Shown: positions 37,618 to 46,865 of the stretch, piece after piece | Layout of the letters: each line of letters begins with the position of its first letter | Numbering within the stretch: the stretch's first letter is position 1 | Assembly: GCF_921292975.1 (NCBI RefSeq) | Contig: NZ_CAKLCM010000003.1 | Span: 868,001-932,000 of the forward strand | DNA from: Vibrio hippocampi | GTDB lineage: Bacteria > Pseudomonadota > Gammaproteobacteria > Enterobacterales > Vibrionaceae | Direction of reading: 5' to 3' | DNA: 64,000 nt | Made by a program: the position numbers and the translations under genes | Notes under the pieces: generated by a model | Database searches by the model: none | What the model was told of the DNA's origin: nothing | What the model saw: only the letters and a program-made list of their open reading frames with translations

Positions 37618-37631
37618 TTTCCTATAGGAAA
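37618..37631. promoter_or_regulatory. candidate operator TTTCCTATAGGAAA (gcvT side)
   Basis: A perfect 14-bp palindrome upstream of gcvT and just past the regulator's stop codon. The identical palindrome is at 38386-38399. Paired identical sites flanking an XRE-cupin regulator gene suggest the regulator binds them. Confidence 0.7.
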
Positions 37632-37645
37632 CCTAACAATTTGAA

Positions 37646-38269
37646 TTAAGTGGCCGTTACCCAAAGAATTTGCGCATCCTGTTCACTGGTCGATATCAAC
37701 ATATGCCCCATATTGGCATCGTAATAAATGCTGTCTCCTTCACTCATCGCTAATGGCTCATAAAACTCAGAGAAGAACAGCACCTCACCAGATAAAATCA
37801 GCAGAAACTCTTCGCCGTCATGCCTTACCCAGTCACCGTATTCCTCAAATGAACGAGCGCGGATAGTGCTCTTAAACGGCATCATTTTTTTATGGGATAT
37901 CTGAGTCGCCAACAACTCATGTTCATAGGTTGGCGTTGGGTGTGGTTTACCTTGCCCTTTGAGGGTTAAATCTCTTCGCCCTGTTGCCAGATTTTTCTTT
38001 GGTGGTTCAAATAGTTGCGGCATATCGATATGCAGTCCGGCAGCCAGTTTCTGCATCGCTTGATAGGTGGGAGAAATCTGCTCATTCTCGATTTTACTCA
38101 AGGTGGAACGAGCAAGTCCGGTGCGCTGACTCGCCTCTTCAAGCGTTAAACCTAGCTTAACGCGGATCTCTTTGATTCTTGCTCCGAGCTTCAGCGGCTC
38201 AATCGTATCGCCTTCCACCTGTTTCGCTAAGGCAATCGATGGATATTCATCATGGATTTCTTCAGGCAT
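37646..38269 (-). CDS. XRE-family regulator with C-terminal cupin domain
   Basis: A 207-residue regulator: an N-terminal lambda-repressor-like HTH (LGARIKEIRVKLGLTLEEAS then GLARSTLSKIENEQISPTYQ) and a C-terminal cupin (HDGEEFLLILSGEVLFFSEF then GDSIYYDANMGHMLIS). This type senses small molecules through the cupin. It lies between gcvT and gcvH, and identical palindromes occur at both flanks, so it is probably the local glycine-cleavage regulator. A GTG at 38281 is an alternative start; I prefer ATG 38269. Confidence 0.92.
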   Translation of the reverse strand: MPEEIHDEYPSIALAKQVEGDTIEPLKLGARIKEIRVKLGLTLEEASQRTGLARSTLSKIENEQISPTYQAMQKLAAGLHIDMPQLFEPPKKNLATGRRDLTLKGQGKPHPTPTYEHELLATQISHKKMMPFKSTIRARSFEEYGDWVRHDGEEFLLILSGEVLFFSEFYEPLAMSEGDSIYYDANMGHMLISTSEQDAQILWVTAT

Positions 38270-38385
38270 TGCCCATCTCACACTCTATTTATCTATCAAT
38301 GGACAGCATTGTGACATGAAGCTTGCATGGGATTAAAGCCAAGTTGCGATAAAACTGTGGACTGCATCTCACAGATGAAACAATG

Positions 38386-38399
38386 TTTCCTATAGGAAA
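38386..38399. promoter_or_regulatory. candidate operator TTTCCTATAGGAAA (gcvH side)
   Basis: The second copy of the 14-bp palindrome, 117 bases upstream of the regulator start and about 250 bases upstream of gcvH. It could serve both divergent promoters. Confidence 0.7.
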
Positions 38400-38647
38400 T
38401 TATTGATTGATTGTTGATTGCTGCAAAGGTATGTTATCCGCTTGTAGACGAATATCACAAAGGCATTGCCTGCCTTAATCTGCGACCTGTCGTCGATACA
38501 AGCCAAGACGATGAACGTTAAATAAGCAGATGTTTGCGGCAGTGCCTATTATGAACATAAGTTATGGGCCATAAGGACTGGACAAAACGTCGAGCTCTGA
38601 CCAAACGAAATTTTTAATTAAACATTGTTGATACTGGAGATAATGCA

Positions 38648-39028
38648 ATGGACAACACTTTGAAGTTTTCTGATAGCCATGAATGGGTACGTGACAACGG
38701 TGACGGTACGGTGACTATTGGTATTTCAGAGCATGCTCAAGAAATGCTAGGCGACGTCGTTTTTGTTGACTTACCTGACGTTGAAGATGAAATTGAGGCG
38801 GGTGAAAGCTTTTCTTTGGTTGAATCCGTCAAAGCGGCTTCTGATATCTATGCGCCAGTTTCAGGTGAAATCATCGAGATCAATGAAGAACTCGAAGATA
38901 GCCCAGAGCTAATCAACGAAGAATCCTACGAAGGCGGTTGGATCGTTAAAGTCCGTCTGTCTGACGCTGACGAACTGAACAACCTAAAAGGCGCTGAAGA
39001 GTATCTTGCGTCGATTGAAGACGAGTAA
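38648..39028 (+). CDS. gcvH: glycine cleavage system H protein
   Basis: A 126-residue lipoyl carrier. The lipoylated lysine is in [20 protein letters not shown] (about residue 64). It shuttles the aminomethyl group between GcvP and GcvT. SD CTGGAG lies upstream of the ATG. It is followed by gcvP after 234 bases. The gcv genes are split on two strands around the regulator. Confidence 0.98.
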   Translation: MDNTLKFSDSHEWVRDNGDGTVTIGISEHAQEMLGDVVFVDLPDVEDEIEAGESFSLVESVKAASDIYAPVSGEIIEINEELEDSPELINEESYEGGWIVKVRLSDADELNNLKGAEEYLASIEDE

Positions 39029-39262
39029 TCGCACAACGAACTGATTGTTACTTCAATACGCAACAAACCAATGAGTAAATGAGTAATAAACCAATGAGTC
39101 ATTAATATAGGTGACGGTTGCTCGCCAACCTCACCTATTCTCATAACTTGTCTACTGCTCATAACTGGTCTGTTGCTCATTACTTGTCTATTGCTCGTAA
39201 ATAGACAATAACCACAATCGATTCAAAGGTCTCGTAGAAGACCGCCAGAGAGTGAAGGAACC
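39029..39262. repeat. gcvH-gcvP spacer with imperfect repeats
   Basis: Two sets of imperfect repeats: AAACCAATGAGTAA / AAACCAATGAGTCA at 39064-39103 and three roughly 20-bp units of the form AC(T/T)(T/G)GTCTNNTGCTCAT between 39147 and 39198. No gene; no clear terminator, so gcvH and gcvP may be co-transcribed. Confidence 0.5.
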
Positions 39263-42127
39263 ATGACTGAATTAATAAAAAGCCTCAGCACACAACATGA
39301 GTTTGTGGCGAGACATAATGGCCCAAATAAGGCTGACCAACAAAAAATGCTGCAAGCAATGAAGCTTGCTTCTTTAGATGCACTGATTGATGAGACGGTA
39401 CCAAGCCAAATCCGTCTTGAAGCGCCAATGGTCTTGGCCGACGCAATGAGTGAATCGGACATGCTGGTTGAAATGCGCAAGTTCGCGGATATGAACCAAC
39501 TTAAACGTACTTTTATTGGTCAGGGTTATTACAACACCTTCACTCCGAATGTCATCCTGCGCAATGTGATGGAAAACCCAGGTTGGTACACCGCCTATAC
39601 ACCATACCAACCTGAGATCTCTCAAGGTCGCCTTGAAGCCCTGCTTAACTTCCAGCAAATGGTCATGGACCTGACTGGGATGGAAATTGCCAATGCGTCA
39701 CTGCTCGATGAAGCGACTGCCGCTGCCGAAGCAATGACACTGTGCAAACGCGCAGGAAAAAGCAAAAGTAACACGTTCTTTGTCGCTGATGATGTTCACC
39801 CGCAGACCATTGCGGTAGTGAAAACCCGTGCTGAGTTTATTGGTTTCGATGTGACCGTGGCGCCAATCGAAACGTTAGCGCAATCGGACGTGTTTGGTGC
39901 CCTACTGCAATACCCGAACACCACAGGCGAAGTTCGCGATCTGACCGATATCATCGCCACGGCTCAAGCCAACAAAACCCTAGTAACGGTCGCTACTGAT
40001 CTTCTAGCCTCTGCTATTCTTAAGCCGGCTGGCGAAATGGGCGCGGATGTGGTGATTGGCTCTGCTCAACGTTTCGGTGTCCCGATTGGTTACGGTGGTC
40101 CACACGCCGCGTTTATGGCAACTAAAGACAAGCACAAGCGCACCATGCCGGGTCGCGTGATTGGTGTTTCTATCGACACTAAAGGCAATCAAGCCTTGCG
40201 TATGGCGATGCAGACTCGCGAACAACATATCCGTCGTGAAAAAGCGACGTCTAACATCTGTACCGCTCAAGCACTACTCGCCAACATGGCTTCGTTCTAT
40301 GCGGTGTATCATGGTGAGCAAGGACTAAAAACCATTGCTCGTCGCACGCACCATATGACGGCGATCCTTGCCGCTGGTTTAGTGAAAGCGGGCTATGAAC
40401 TCGCCAACCATCACTTCTTCGATACGATTACCATCAAGAGTGGTGCCAATACTGACGCTCTGTATCAGAAAGCACAGCAGGCAAACATCAACTTGCGTCA
40501 ACTCGATGGGCAGTTGGGTGTCAGTTTTGATGAAACAACCACGACAGCGGATATTGAGTCTCTCTTTACCGTATTCTCTGTCACCGAGTCAATTGAATCA
40601 CTTTCAGCAACTATTGCTGACAATGAATTTTCGGCCATCCCTGAAAATTGTCGTCGCCAGACACGTTATTTAACTCACCCAGTGTTTAACACTCATCATA
40701 GTGAAACGCAGATGATGCGTTATTTGAAACAGCTAGAGAACAAAGACTTCTCGTTGACTCACGGTATGATCCCGCTGGGTAGCTGTACCATGAAGTTAAA
40801 CGCCGTATCTGAAATGATTCCGGTCACATGGCCAGAATTTGGTAACTTACACCCGTTTGCTCCATTAGAACAAGCCGCGGGCTACAGCGCCCTTGCACAA
40901 GACTTGAAACAGAAGCTGTGTGAAATTACCGGTTATGACGAGTTTTCTCTGCAACCAAACTCAGGTGCATCGGGCGAATACGCTGGTCTTATTGCCATTC
41001 AACGCTACCACCAAAGCCGTGGCGAAGGTCACCGTAATGTTTGCCTAATTCCAAGCTCAGCGCATGGCACCAACCCAGCAACAGCCTCAATGTTGTCAAT
41101 GAAAGTGGTCGTAGTGAAATGCGATGATAACGGTAATATCGATCTTGAAGACTTAGCGGCGAAGATTGAGAAACACCACGACCAACTCGCTAGCATTATG
41201 ATTACCTACCCGTCGACGCACGGTGTTTATGAAGAACAAGTGAAACAAGTGTGCGAGATGGTCCATGAAGCCGGTGGTCAGGTTTATCTGGATGGCGCTA
41301 ACATGAACGCACAGGTTGGCTTAACAAATCCGGGCTTGATCGGCTCAGATGTTTCCCACCTCAACCTACACAAAACGTTCTGTATTCCACACGGCGGTGG
41401 CGGTCCCGGTATGGGTCCTATCGGCGTTAAATCGCACCTTGCTCCGTTCTTGCCGGGGCATGTCGAAAATGGTGTTCAAGGCACAGATTATTCGGTTGCC
41501 GCGGCTGACCTTGGCAGTGCTTCTATCTTGCCAATCTCATGGGCATATATTGCCATGGCGGGCGCACCCGGCTTAACCGAAGCCACTGAAGTTGCGATCT
41601 TAAATGCCAACTATGTCATGGAGCGTCTACTGCCCCATTACCCTGTTCTTTACCGTGGCAGCAATGGACGTGTTGCACACGAATGCATCATTGATATTCG
41701 ACCAATTAAAGAAGCCTCTGGTATCAGCGAAGAAGATATCGCAAAGCGTCTTATGGACTATGGTTTCCACGCTCCTACCATGTCGTTCCCAGTCGCAGGC
41801 ACGTTAATGATTGAGCCAACAGAATCGGAAGATCTTGAAGAACTCGACCGTTTCTGCGAAGCAATGATCGCGATTCGCAACGAGATCCATCAAGTTCAGC
41901 AAGGCGACTGGCCACTAGACAACAACCCACTGGTCAACGCACCACACACTCAAGTGGATCTTGCAGCCGCAGAGTGGGAACGTCCGTACTCACGCGAGTT
42001 AGCCTGCTTCCCATCACAACAAACCAAGCAGTCAAAATACTGGCCAACCGTCAATCGTGTCGACAATGTTTACGGCGACCGTAACTTGATTTGCTCTTGT
42101 CCAAGTGTTGAGAGTTATTTGGATTAA
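39263..42127 (+). CDS. gcvP: glycine dehydrogenase (decarboxylating), P protein
   Basis: A 954-residue single-chain GcvP, the PLP enzyme that decarboxylates glycine and loads the aminomethyl group on GcvH. The N-terminal half has [19 protein letters not shown]; the C-terminal half has the PLP lysine in [20 protein letters not shown]. Length and both ends are normal (ends CPSVESYLD). The stop codon at 42125-42127 is only 4 bases from the target duplication of the Tn7-like element, which leaves the gene intact. Confidence 0.98.
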   Translation: MTELIKSLSTQHEFVARHNGPNKADQQKMLQAMKLASLDALIDETVPSQIRLEAPMVLADAMSESDMLVEMRKFADMNQLKRTFIGQGYYNTFTPNVILRNVMENPGWYTAYTPYQPEISQGRLEALLNFQQMVMDLTGMEIANASLLDEATAAAEAMTLCKRAGKSKSNTFFVADDVHPQTIAVVKTRAEFIGFDVTVAPIETLAQSDVFGALLQYPNTTGEVRDLTDIIATAQANKTLVTVATDLLASAILKPAGEMGADVVIGSAQRFGVPIGYGGPHAAFMATKDKHKRTMPGRVIGVSIDTKGNQALRMAMQTREQHIRREKATSNICTAQALLANMASFYAVYHGEQGLKTIARRTHHMTAILAAGLVKAGYELANHHFFDTITIKSGANTDALYQKAQQANINLRQLDGQLGVSFDETTTTADIESLFTVFSVTESIESLSATIADNEFSAIPENCRRQTRYLTHPVFNTHHSETQMMRYLKQLENKDFSLTHGMIPLGSCTMKLNAVSEMIPVTWPEFGNLHPFAPLEQAAGYSALAQDLKQKLCEITGYDEFSLQPNSGASGEYAGLIAIQRYHQSRGEGHRNVCLIPSSAHGTNPATASMLSMKVVVVKCDDNGNIDLEDLAAKIEKHHDQLASIMITYPSTHGVYEEQVKQVCEMVHEAGGQVYLDGANMNAQVGLTNPGLIGSDVSHLNLHKTFCIPHGGGGPGMGPIGVKSHLAPFLPGHVENGVQGTDYSVAAADLGSASILPISWAYIAMAGAPGLTEATEVAILNANYVMERLLPHYPVLYRGSNGRVAHECIIDIRPIKEASGISEEDIAKRLMDYGFHAPTMSFPVAGTLMIEPTESEDLEELDRFCEAMIAIRNEIHQVQQGDWPLDNNPLVNAPHTQVDLAAAEWERPYSRELACFPSQQTKQSKYWPTVNRVDNVYGDRNLICSCPSVESYLD

Positions 42128-42131
42128 GGGT

Positions 42132-42136
42132 GTGGT
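42132..42136. repeat. target-site duplication GTGGT, gcvP side
   Basis: GTGGT immediately precedes the terminal TGATCACAG of the transposon; the same five bases follow the other end at 63067-63071. A 5-bp duplication is the Tn7-family hallmark. Confidence 0.9.
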
Positions 42137-42214
42137 TGATCACAGATAACTAAGTTGAAAACTGTGATAACCGAGTTGGAAATCGATAACTAAGTTGGAA
42201 ACTAACTTGAAAAC
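42137..42214. repeat. transposon right end with TnsB-type binding sites
   Basis: Sites at 42145-42162 (GATAACTAAGTTGAAAAC), 42166-42183 (GATAACCGAGTTGGAAAT) and 42185-42202 (GATAACTAAGTTGGAAAC), and a partial fourth at 42203-42214 (TAACTTGAAAAC). Spacing of 19-21 bases mirrors the dense right end of Tn7. Confidence 0.85.
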
Positions 42215-42244
42215 AAAAGGCGAACCATTTGGTTCGCCTTTTCT
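42214..42244 (+). terminator. Rho-independent terminator inside the transposon right end
   Basis: AAAAGGCGAACC and GGTTCGCCTTTT form a 12-bp stem with a 4-base loop. It stops gcvP transcription entering the element. A related stem (AAAAGCGAACC...GGTTCGCTTTTT) lies outside the far end at 63113-63143. Confidence 0.92.
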
Positions 42245-42301
42245 CTTTGCACAGTTTTTAGTCTAACATGGTGTCATATTTTCGATGCTAGGAACTCAGC
42301 A

Positions 42302-42463
42302 ATGACTAACGTTAAATCAAGGAAAACTCGGAAAGCTTACACTCCAGAGGAAGCTGCTCTTTTCGCTAAAGCAGCTAACGCAGCAGCAAAACAAATAGTT
42401 TCACTACAGCTTCAACGTTACGACGACACTCCTTATACCCGTAGCAAAAAGGATTCGTTATAG
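42302..42463 (+). CDS. small hypothetical protein at the transposon right end, 53 residues
   Basis: MTNVKSRKTRKAYTPEEAAL continues FAKAANAAAKQIVSLQLQRY and ends in a basic tail. The protein is rich in Lys, Arg and Ala and probably helical. SD AGGA precedes the ATG by about 9 bases. Its 3' end overlaps the convergent ATPase gene by 6 bases. I do not recognise it; a DNA-binding accessory role at the end is possible but unsupported. Confidence 0.5.
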   Translation: MTNVKSRKTRKAYTPEEAALFAKAANAAAKQIVSLQLQRYDDTPYTRSKKDSL

Positions 42464-44506
42464 CTTACCAATAATATATGAATCAAAGTGCTTTAACTCA
42501 ACATCAAGTCCAGAAATAGCTGATTGAAGATTGTTGTAATCTTCACTAGTTCCTATGATTATCTGCTTACCTATTTTCTTTACTTCAGATGATTTTACGA
42601 TGAACTCTTGAAAGCTTTCATTCTTAGCCTCTTGTTGGCGAGGTTCATCGAGGATTAGTAACCCCAAATGATTCGTTTCCTGTCCAGAAGCACTATCTAG
42701 AGTTAACATTGAATATAGATATGACCAAATAACACGAATGTTATCGCTGGCAGATGCCTCTGAATTGATATCCACCTCATTAAGTGCAGGTTTGAAGCTT
42801 CGTTCTGATATTTCGAAGTCTTTTAGATCACTACTGCTGTAACCAAACGCTTCTAGATTATTTACAAAACTATTTTTCAAAGAGCTTAACTTTCTACGAT
42901 CATTAGCGCTTAAACCATTAAATGGGAGTGCACTTAGAGCTTTCTCCGCTATACCCCACGACAACAAGGCTTCTTCCATATTTCCTTTGATTTCTTCTTC
43001 ACTTCGGAGAGCTTTTTCCAATGAACTGATCTCTCCTTCCAGAAGAAGCTCTTTCTTGATATCACTTCTTGAAGGTACAGAAGTTGAGTCAATCAAACTA
43101 TCTTTGATACTTCTTATGAGCGCACGAGTTTTAGTTAATTCAGAACGAGACTCTCTCAACAAGTTTTCTTTTTTATCAAGTTTTAGTTCCTCTCCTTTCG
43201 CTAACGCATTATATGCATCTAATTGCTTCTCCAGATATTTTATATTGTCGCCTAAACCCAAGACCTTTGAGTCATTATCTCCTAACTCCGTTAACAGTGT
43301 TTCAGGCATTTTTCTTTGGCAGGTTGGGCATTGCTTTTGTACTATAGAAAAATTCTCTTGTGATCCTATTTCCTCAAGACGTTGGAGATCTTTATACTTT
43401 CGTAAACTATCTTGGACGTCATGGATCCTATCCTTAATTGAAACAAAGTACTTATCAGATACTGACAAGTCCGAAAGTAACATACTGATGCTCTTTTCTT
43501 GGCTACTTAGAAGAGTTTGTTGTTGCTCTAAATCACGCTCTAGTCTGCTAAGTTTCTGAGAATCAAGCTTACTATTAGTGAACTCCTGCTTTAGCTTAAT
43601 CAAAGCGGTATTTAAATTCTCAATACGCTCTTTATAGCTCACCGCATTGTCAGAATCGTAGAAATAAAGGTACGAACCATTGGCTAATTGTGTTTTCTTT
43701 CCAATTTTTTCGTCTAACTGATTCGAAACGAAACCATATGTTCTCTTCGCTTCATTCATGAGGTTATCAAGAGCTAATTCCCAAACTCTCTCAGCGTCTT
43801 TCTTCTTCTGGGTATGTTCTTGTCTTCTTTTTGCAACATCTCTAGCATCTAGGTCTAGGGTGAACTCGATTACTCGCTCAGATAGCTCTTTTATACCCAA
43901 GTACGTTGGCAATATGTTGAGAATACCGCCCCATCCACGCGTTTGCTCAACATAGTTCATTGCAAATATGGCTTCTAGGTATAGTGGAGATTCACCACCG
44001 TTATACTTCGTAACTCTAGGAAGCTCTATCTCAAGGAAGTCAGCAAGCAGGTAGTGAAAGCCTCTCTCCCGTGATGCAGCTCCTTCAACCCTTAAGTAGT
44101 AATCTGAGCTTTCAATGTCATTCCTTTCGAGGACTTCTTCAACCGACAGGTCAAAATAAACGGAAATCAGATCTTTTCTATCTTCATTACTACTCCTCAT
44201 AATCGTCATACGCTTATTCGAGTTAGAAATTTGAAGATATATTTTCGATCCAATTACACTAACTTTTCTTCCGCCCTCGACCCTCAACTGGCTGGTTAAT
44301 GCTGTTTTTAAGGGTACTTTTCTCGATGGGCCTAAACAACCTTCCAAACCAAGTGCGTATACAATGGACTGTATACATGTTGACTTACCATGCGTGTTCT
44401 CAGCATGAATTATGTTGAGGCCTTGCGTGAAAGGAATGTCAGTACCATAAAGGCCATCATTGGTTTGAGTGCGAATAGATAGATTCTCTATTACAAGGTT
44501 TAACAT
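42458..44506 (-). CDS. SMC/Rad50-like ATPase, ABC-three-component type
   Basis: A 682-residue ATPase. The N-terminal Walker A is ENTHGKSTCIQSIVYALG (about 33-50); a coiled coil of some 300 residues is interrupted by a zinc-hook-like CPTCQRKMPE near residue 395; the C-terminal Walker B is LGLLILDEPRQQEAK followed by QIIIGTSEDYNN. It is the last gene of a minus-strand trio with a small middle protein and a nuclease-like protein, which is the layout of ABC-3C defence-type systems. Overlap with the middle gene is 7 bases. The trio lies between the right end and tnsA. Confidence 0.8.
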   Translation of the reverse strand: MLNLVIENLSIRTQTNDGLYGTDIPFTQGLNIIHAENTHGKSTCIQSIVYALGLEGCLGPSRKVPLKTALTSQLRVEGGRKVSVIGSKIYLQISNSNKRMTIMRSSNEDRKDLISVYFDLSVEEVLERNDIESSDYYLRVEGAASRERGFHYLLADFLEIELPRVTKYNGGESPLYLEAIFAMNYVEQTRGWGGILNILPTYLGIKELSERVIEFTLDLDARDVAKRRQEHTQKKKDAERVWELALDNLMNEAKRTYGFVSNQLDEKIGKKTQLANGSYLYFYDSDNAVSYKERIENLNTALIKLKQEFTNSKLDSQKLSRLERDLEQQQTLLSSQEKSISMLLSDLSVSDKYFVSIKDRIHDVQDSLRKYKDLQRLEEIGSQENFSIVQKQCPTCQRKMPETLLTELGDNDSKVLGLGDNIKYLEKQLDAYNALAKGEELKLDKKENLLRESRSELTKTRALIRSIKDSLIDSTSVPSRSDIKKELLLEGEISSLEKALRSEEEIKGNMEEALLSWGIAEKALSALPFNGLSANDRRKLSSLKNSFVNNLEAFGYSSSDLKDFEISERSFKPALNEVDINSEASASDNIRVIWSYLYSMLTLDSASGQETNHLGLLILDEPRQQEAKNESFQEFIVKSSEVKKIGKQIIIGTSEDYNNLQSAISGLDVELKHFDSYIIGKL

Positions 44507-44973
44507 ATGATATTACCCTGAATGATATTGTTAATTCTTTGATCGTTAAAATGGGATTTCGAGTAAGCATTGATGAAATCACTTTCGAGAATGAACAGAT
44601 TCGAATCTGCATCTATTTTTTTTGCAAACTGCACCCCTTTAGGGGTAAGTTTGATACTCTTTGCATCATCAATTATGAATAGCTTTTCACCTATACCTAT
44701 ATCTATTGCTCGATCAACAAGCGGGTCAAAACGGATATTACTATTCTCACGAGAAAGCAAACCTCCCCGATATGCAACACGCTTTTTATCTGATGAAACA
44801 AGTGCATAAAGCACTTGGATTTTTTTCAAGTTGGCTTTGTTACCAGAACAAAGTTTATACAGAATCAATACTAACAACGAAATACGCCAGAGGGGTCTAA
44901 GTTCAGCGTCTACAGAAGCGCCTCTATAGTTAAACTTAATTCCGTGTTGGGGTTCAATGTCAAATAAATCCAT
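44500..44973 (-). CDS. ABC-three-component middle-component-like protein
   Basis: A 157-residue soluble protein: MDLFDIEPQHGIKFNYRGAS, ELRPLWRISLLVLILYKLCS, and a winged-helix-like C-terminal half ending in FNDQRINNIIQGNIIC. Its ATG at 44973 overlaps the preceding stop as TAATG, so translation is coupled; an upstream ATG at 45006 would overlap that gene by 34 bases. Assignment as middle component is by position between the effector and the ATPase and by size. Confidence 0.65.
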   Translation of the reverse strand: MDLFDIEPQHGIKFNYRGASVDAELRPLWRISLLVLILYKLCSGNKANLKKIQVLYALVSSDKKRVAYRGGLLSRENSNIRFDPLVDRAIDIGIGEKLFIIDDAKSIKLTPKGVQFAKKIDADSNLFILESDFINAYSKSHFNDQRINNIIQGNIIC

Positions 44974-45884
44974 TAGTGGAAGTCCAATGTACAGTTCATT
45001 AGCCAATCAGCAACAGTTCCGAGAGCAATGGTGTCGAGATTGTCTTCATGTAGTTTTGCAGAGTTTTCTAACTTCTCTCGCAACACATTTTTCTGATAAG
45101 CAATGCTTTGGGATTCAGGTGATGAATCTAAAGCTTCGATGAAAATTTCTTCAGCCCGTTTGTCCTTCGTCGAGGTTATAGCTTTGTGGAACTCAGGATA
45201 ATCTTCCTTTAGTTCAGTTAGCATGTTTTGTGACATTATCGCCTTACGCGTTAAGAGACCTTTACCATTGGCAACAACACTTGGATTTGAGTTGAGTTTA
45301 CTGAGTTTAGTAGTCAGGTTTGACATAAACTCCGTCGAAGTATCTTCTATAAAAGAGGCTACATGATGTTCCTCTATGTCCGATATGTTCAACTTTAAAG
45401 TGGCGTACCCTGCCTGCAAAAGCATGGTTTCTTCTTTTTTAAACTCACTACGATCCCAGATCAAAACTCTGAAATCGTTGTTGTCAACGTAATCGAGGTT
45501 TGCAGCCTTAACTTCTAAGGTCTTTTTGGTCGCATGAGCCACTAGGTCTTTTGTTTTGTGGGAGGGTACAACTAAAATCCATCTTTTGATTTTTAGATCC
45601 CCAAAAAAACCACTCATTTTATCTGTATTAGTAATAAACTTCCCAATGTCCCTAGTCATCTTATTACGTTGCTTTTCGTAAAGCTTAGAGACATTTTCTA
45701 CTTCTTCAGGGCAATACATCTGGTAGGCGTGTCCATCTAGAGAGAAGCCCTCTATGCCGCCATCCCCCTTATCATGATCAGGTATAGGGATATAGTTCGC
45801 AGACGAGTAGCGTTCTTTCAAAAGGTCATTTGCATGGGTCTCCCACTCATCAGGAAACCATACTTTGTCATTGCTCAATTCCAT
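44973..45884 (-). CDS. nuclease-like effector protein of the ABC-three-component system
   Basis: A 303-residue protein with an N-terminal domain resembling Mrr/PD-(D/E)XK nucleases: HDKGDGGIEGFSLDGHAYQM then YCPEE, matching the D-G-G-[IL]-[DE]-G ... Y-Q pattern. The usual lysine after the second strand is a tyrosine here, so activity is uncertain. The C-terminal 150 residues form the family-specific partner domain (DWLMNCTLDFH at the end). The frame reaches back to TTG 45911; I use ATG 45884. First gene of the trio. Confidence 0.65.
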   Translation of the reverse strand: MELSNDKVWFPDEWETHANDLLKERYSSANYIPIPDHDKGDGGIEGFSLDGHAYQMYCPEEVENVSKLYEKQRNKMTRDIGKFITNTDKMSGFFGDLKIKRWILVVPSHKTKDLVAHATKKTLEVKAANLDYVDNNDFRVLIWDRSEFKKEETMLLQAGYATLKLNISDIEEHHVASFIEDTSTEFMSNLTTKLSKLNSNPSVVANGKGLLTRKAIMSQNMLTELKEDYPEFHKAITSTKDKRAEEIFIEALDSSPESQSIAYQKNVLREKLENSAKLHEDNLDTIALGTVADWLMNCTLDFH

Positions 45885-46016
45885 TAAAATCAGCTCAATA
45901 ATGCGTGACAATTAACATAAACTAAAACATAAGATTATAAGAACTTAATTACTGATAAACAGTGAGCATAATCAAATTGTATCTATCTGTTCTATAAGGA
46001 CATCTGATTTATTGTG

Positions 46017-46442
46017 TTATGAAGTTATGCTTATCATACTTTCAAAAAATGCTGATTCTACTCGCTCATACAAGTCTCTTCCCTCGGTAACGAAAACACA
46101 CACTAGAAAAGAGCTTTCATTTGTATTTGCAAGTAGTGACCTCAGCCAAAACGTCTCATTACACTCCAAAGGTGCCAGCGCGTCAGCTCCTTCAAAAATG
46201 ACAAGTGTCTTGCGTCTACAACCTTCCAAAGTAGCAACCAATTCTCGGTTCTCTTCTGCTGCGAAAGCAGCTAGGGGGGATTCATACTCATTAAAGTTCA
46301 GATTAAAGACATCTATGCCTCTACTCTTAGCTTGGTCTCTACACACATCCAAGTAGCCCTCTGGTGTTTGGTCAGTTATCAATGAGCAGATGGTGAGCTC
46401 TAGTTCCCATGCCATACTGATAAATCTTTCTGCGCTAACCAT
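46017..46442 (-). CDS. hypothetical protein, 141 residues, AAA-like segment without P-loop
   Basis: Not recognised. The middle reads KTLVIFEGADALAPLECNET then FWLRSLLANTNESSFLVCVF, similar to Walker B and sensor-1 strands of AAA+ ATPases, but there is no Walker A. A TTG at 46448 is an alternative start. It lies between the ABC-three-component trio and tnsA on the minus strand. It may be a degenerate ATPase or a cargo regulator. Confidence 0.5.
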   Translation of the reverse strand: MVSAERFISMAWELELTICSLITDQTPEGYLDVCRDQAKSRGIDVFNLNFNEYESPLAAFAAEENRELVATLEGCRRKTLVIFEGADALAPLECNETFWLRSLLANTNESSFLVCVFVTEGRDLYERVESAFFESMISITS

Positions 46443-46865
46443 AACCAAGCCTAACTAATCATCACATGTTTGTAATACTAGCCTCTTTAAAAAAGATATC
46501 TAACTCTGTCGAAAATAAGCAACCAGAACAATAAATTTGCATGTTTTATAAGTTTTTTTTGAGTTAGGAATCCAAGTGTACGATCCGTGAACAATTATTT
46601 CTTAAAGCAATGAAATATAAAGACATTAGATTCTATATCGATTTATATAAGGAATAATAATTAAGCCTAATGAAAAACTGCAAATTCCATGTATCCCTTC
46701 AAATATCACATTGAATTACAAGCTTTTCTAATTCAGCTCCCTAAGCTCTAAGTCAATTATATAAGTTATAATAAATCCTTTATTTACATAGGCTTACAAG
46801 CGCACCCAGTTAGACAAACCCTAGAAAGGCTGCTAACAATATATTAGTAAGTGAGGATTAGGCAT
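46443..46865. promoter_or_regulatory. A+T-rich region upstream of the tns operon
   Basis: About 420 bases, strongly A+T-rich, between the divergent small ORF and tnsA. It must hold the tns promoter. I find no clear operator palindrome, attachment-site-like repeat or CRISPR-like unit here. Confidence 0.5.

Noticed and set aside
38270..38647. Glycine riboswitch upstream of gcvH
   Set aside because: The expected conserved tandem aptamer segments are not visible on either strand; the palindromes point to protein control.
42131..42136. Transposon terminus at TGTGGT (Tn7-like TGT end)
   Set aside because: The complementary bases are not present at the far end, whereas GTGGT repeats directly there; the end must begin at TGATCACAG.
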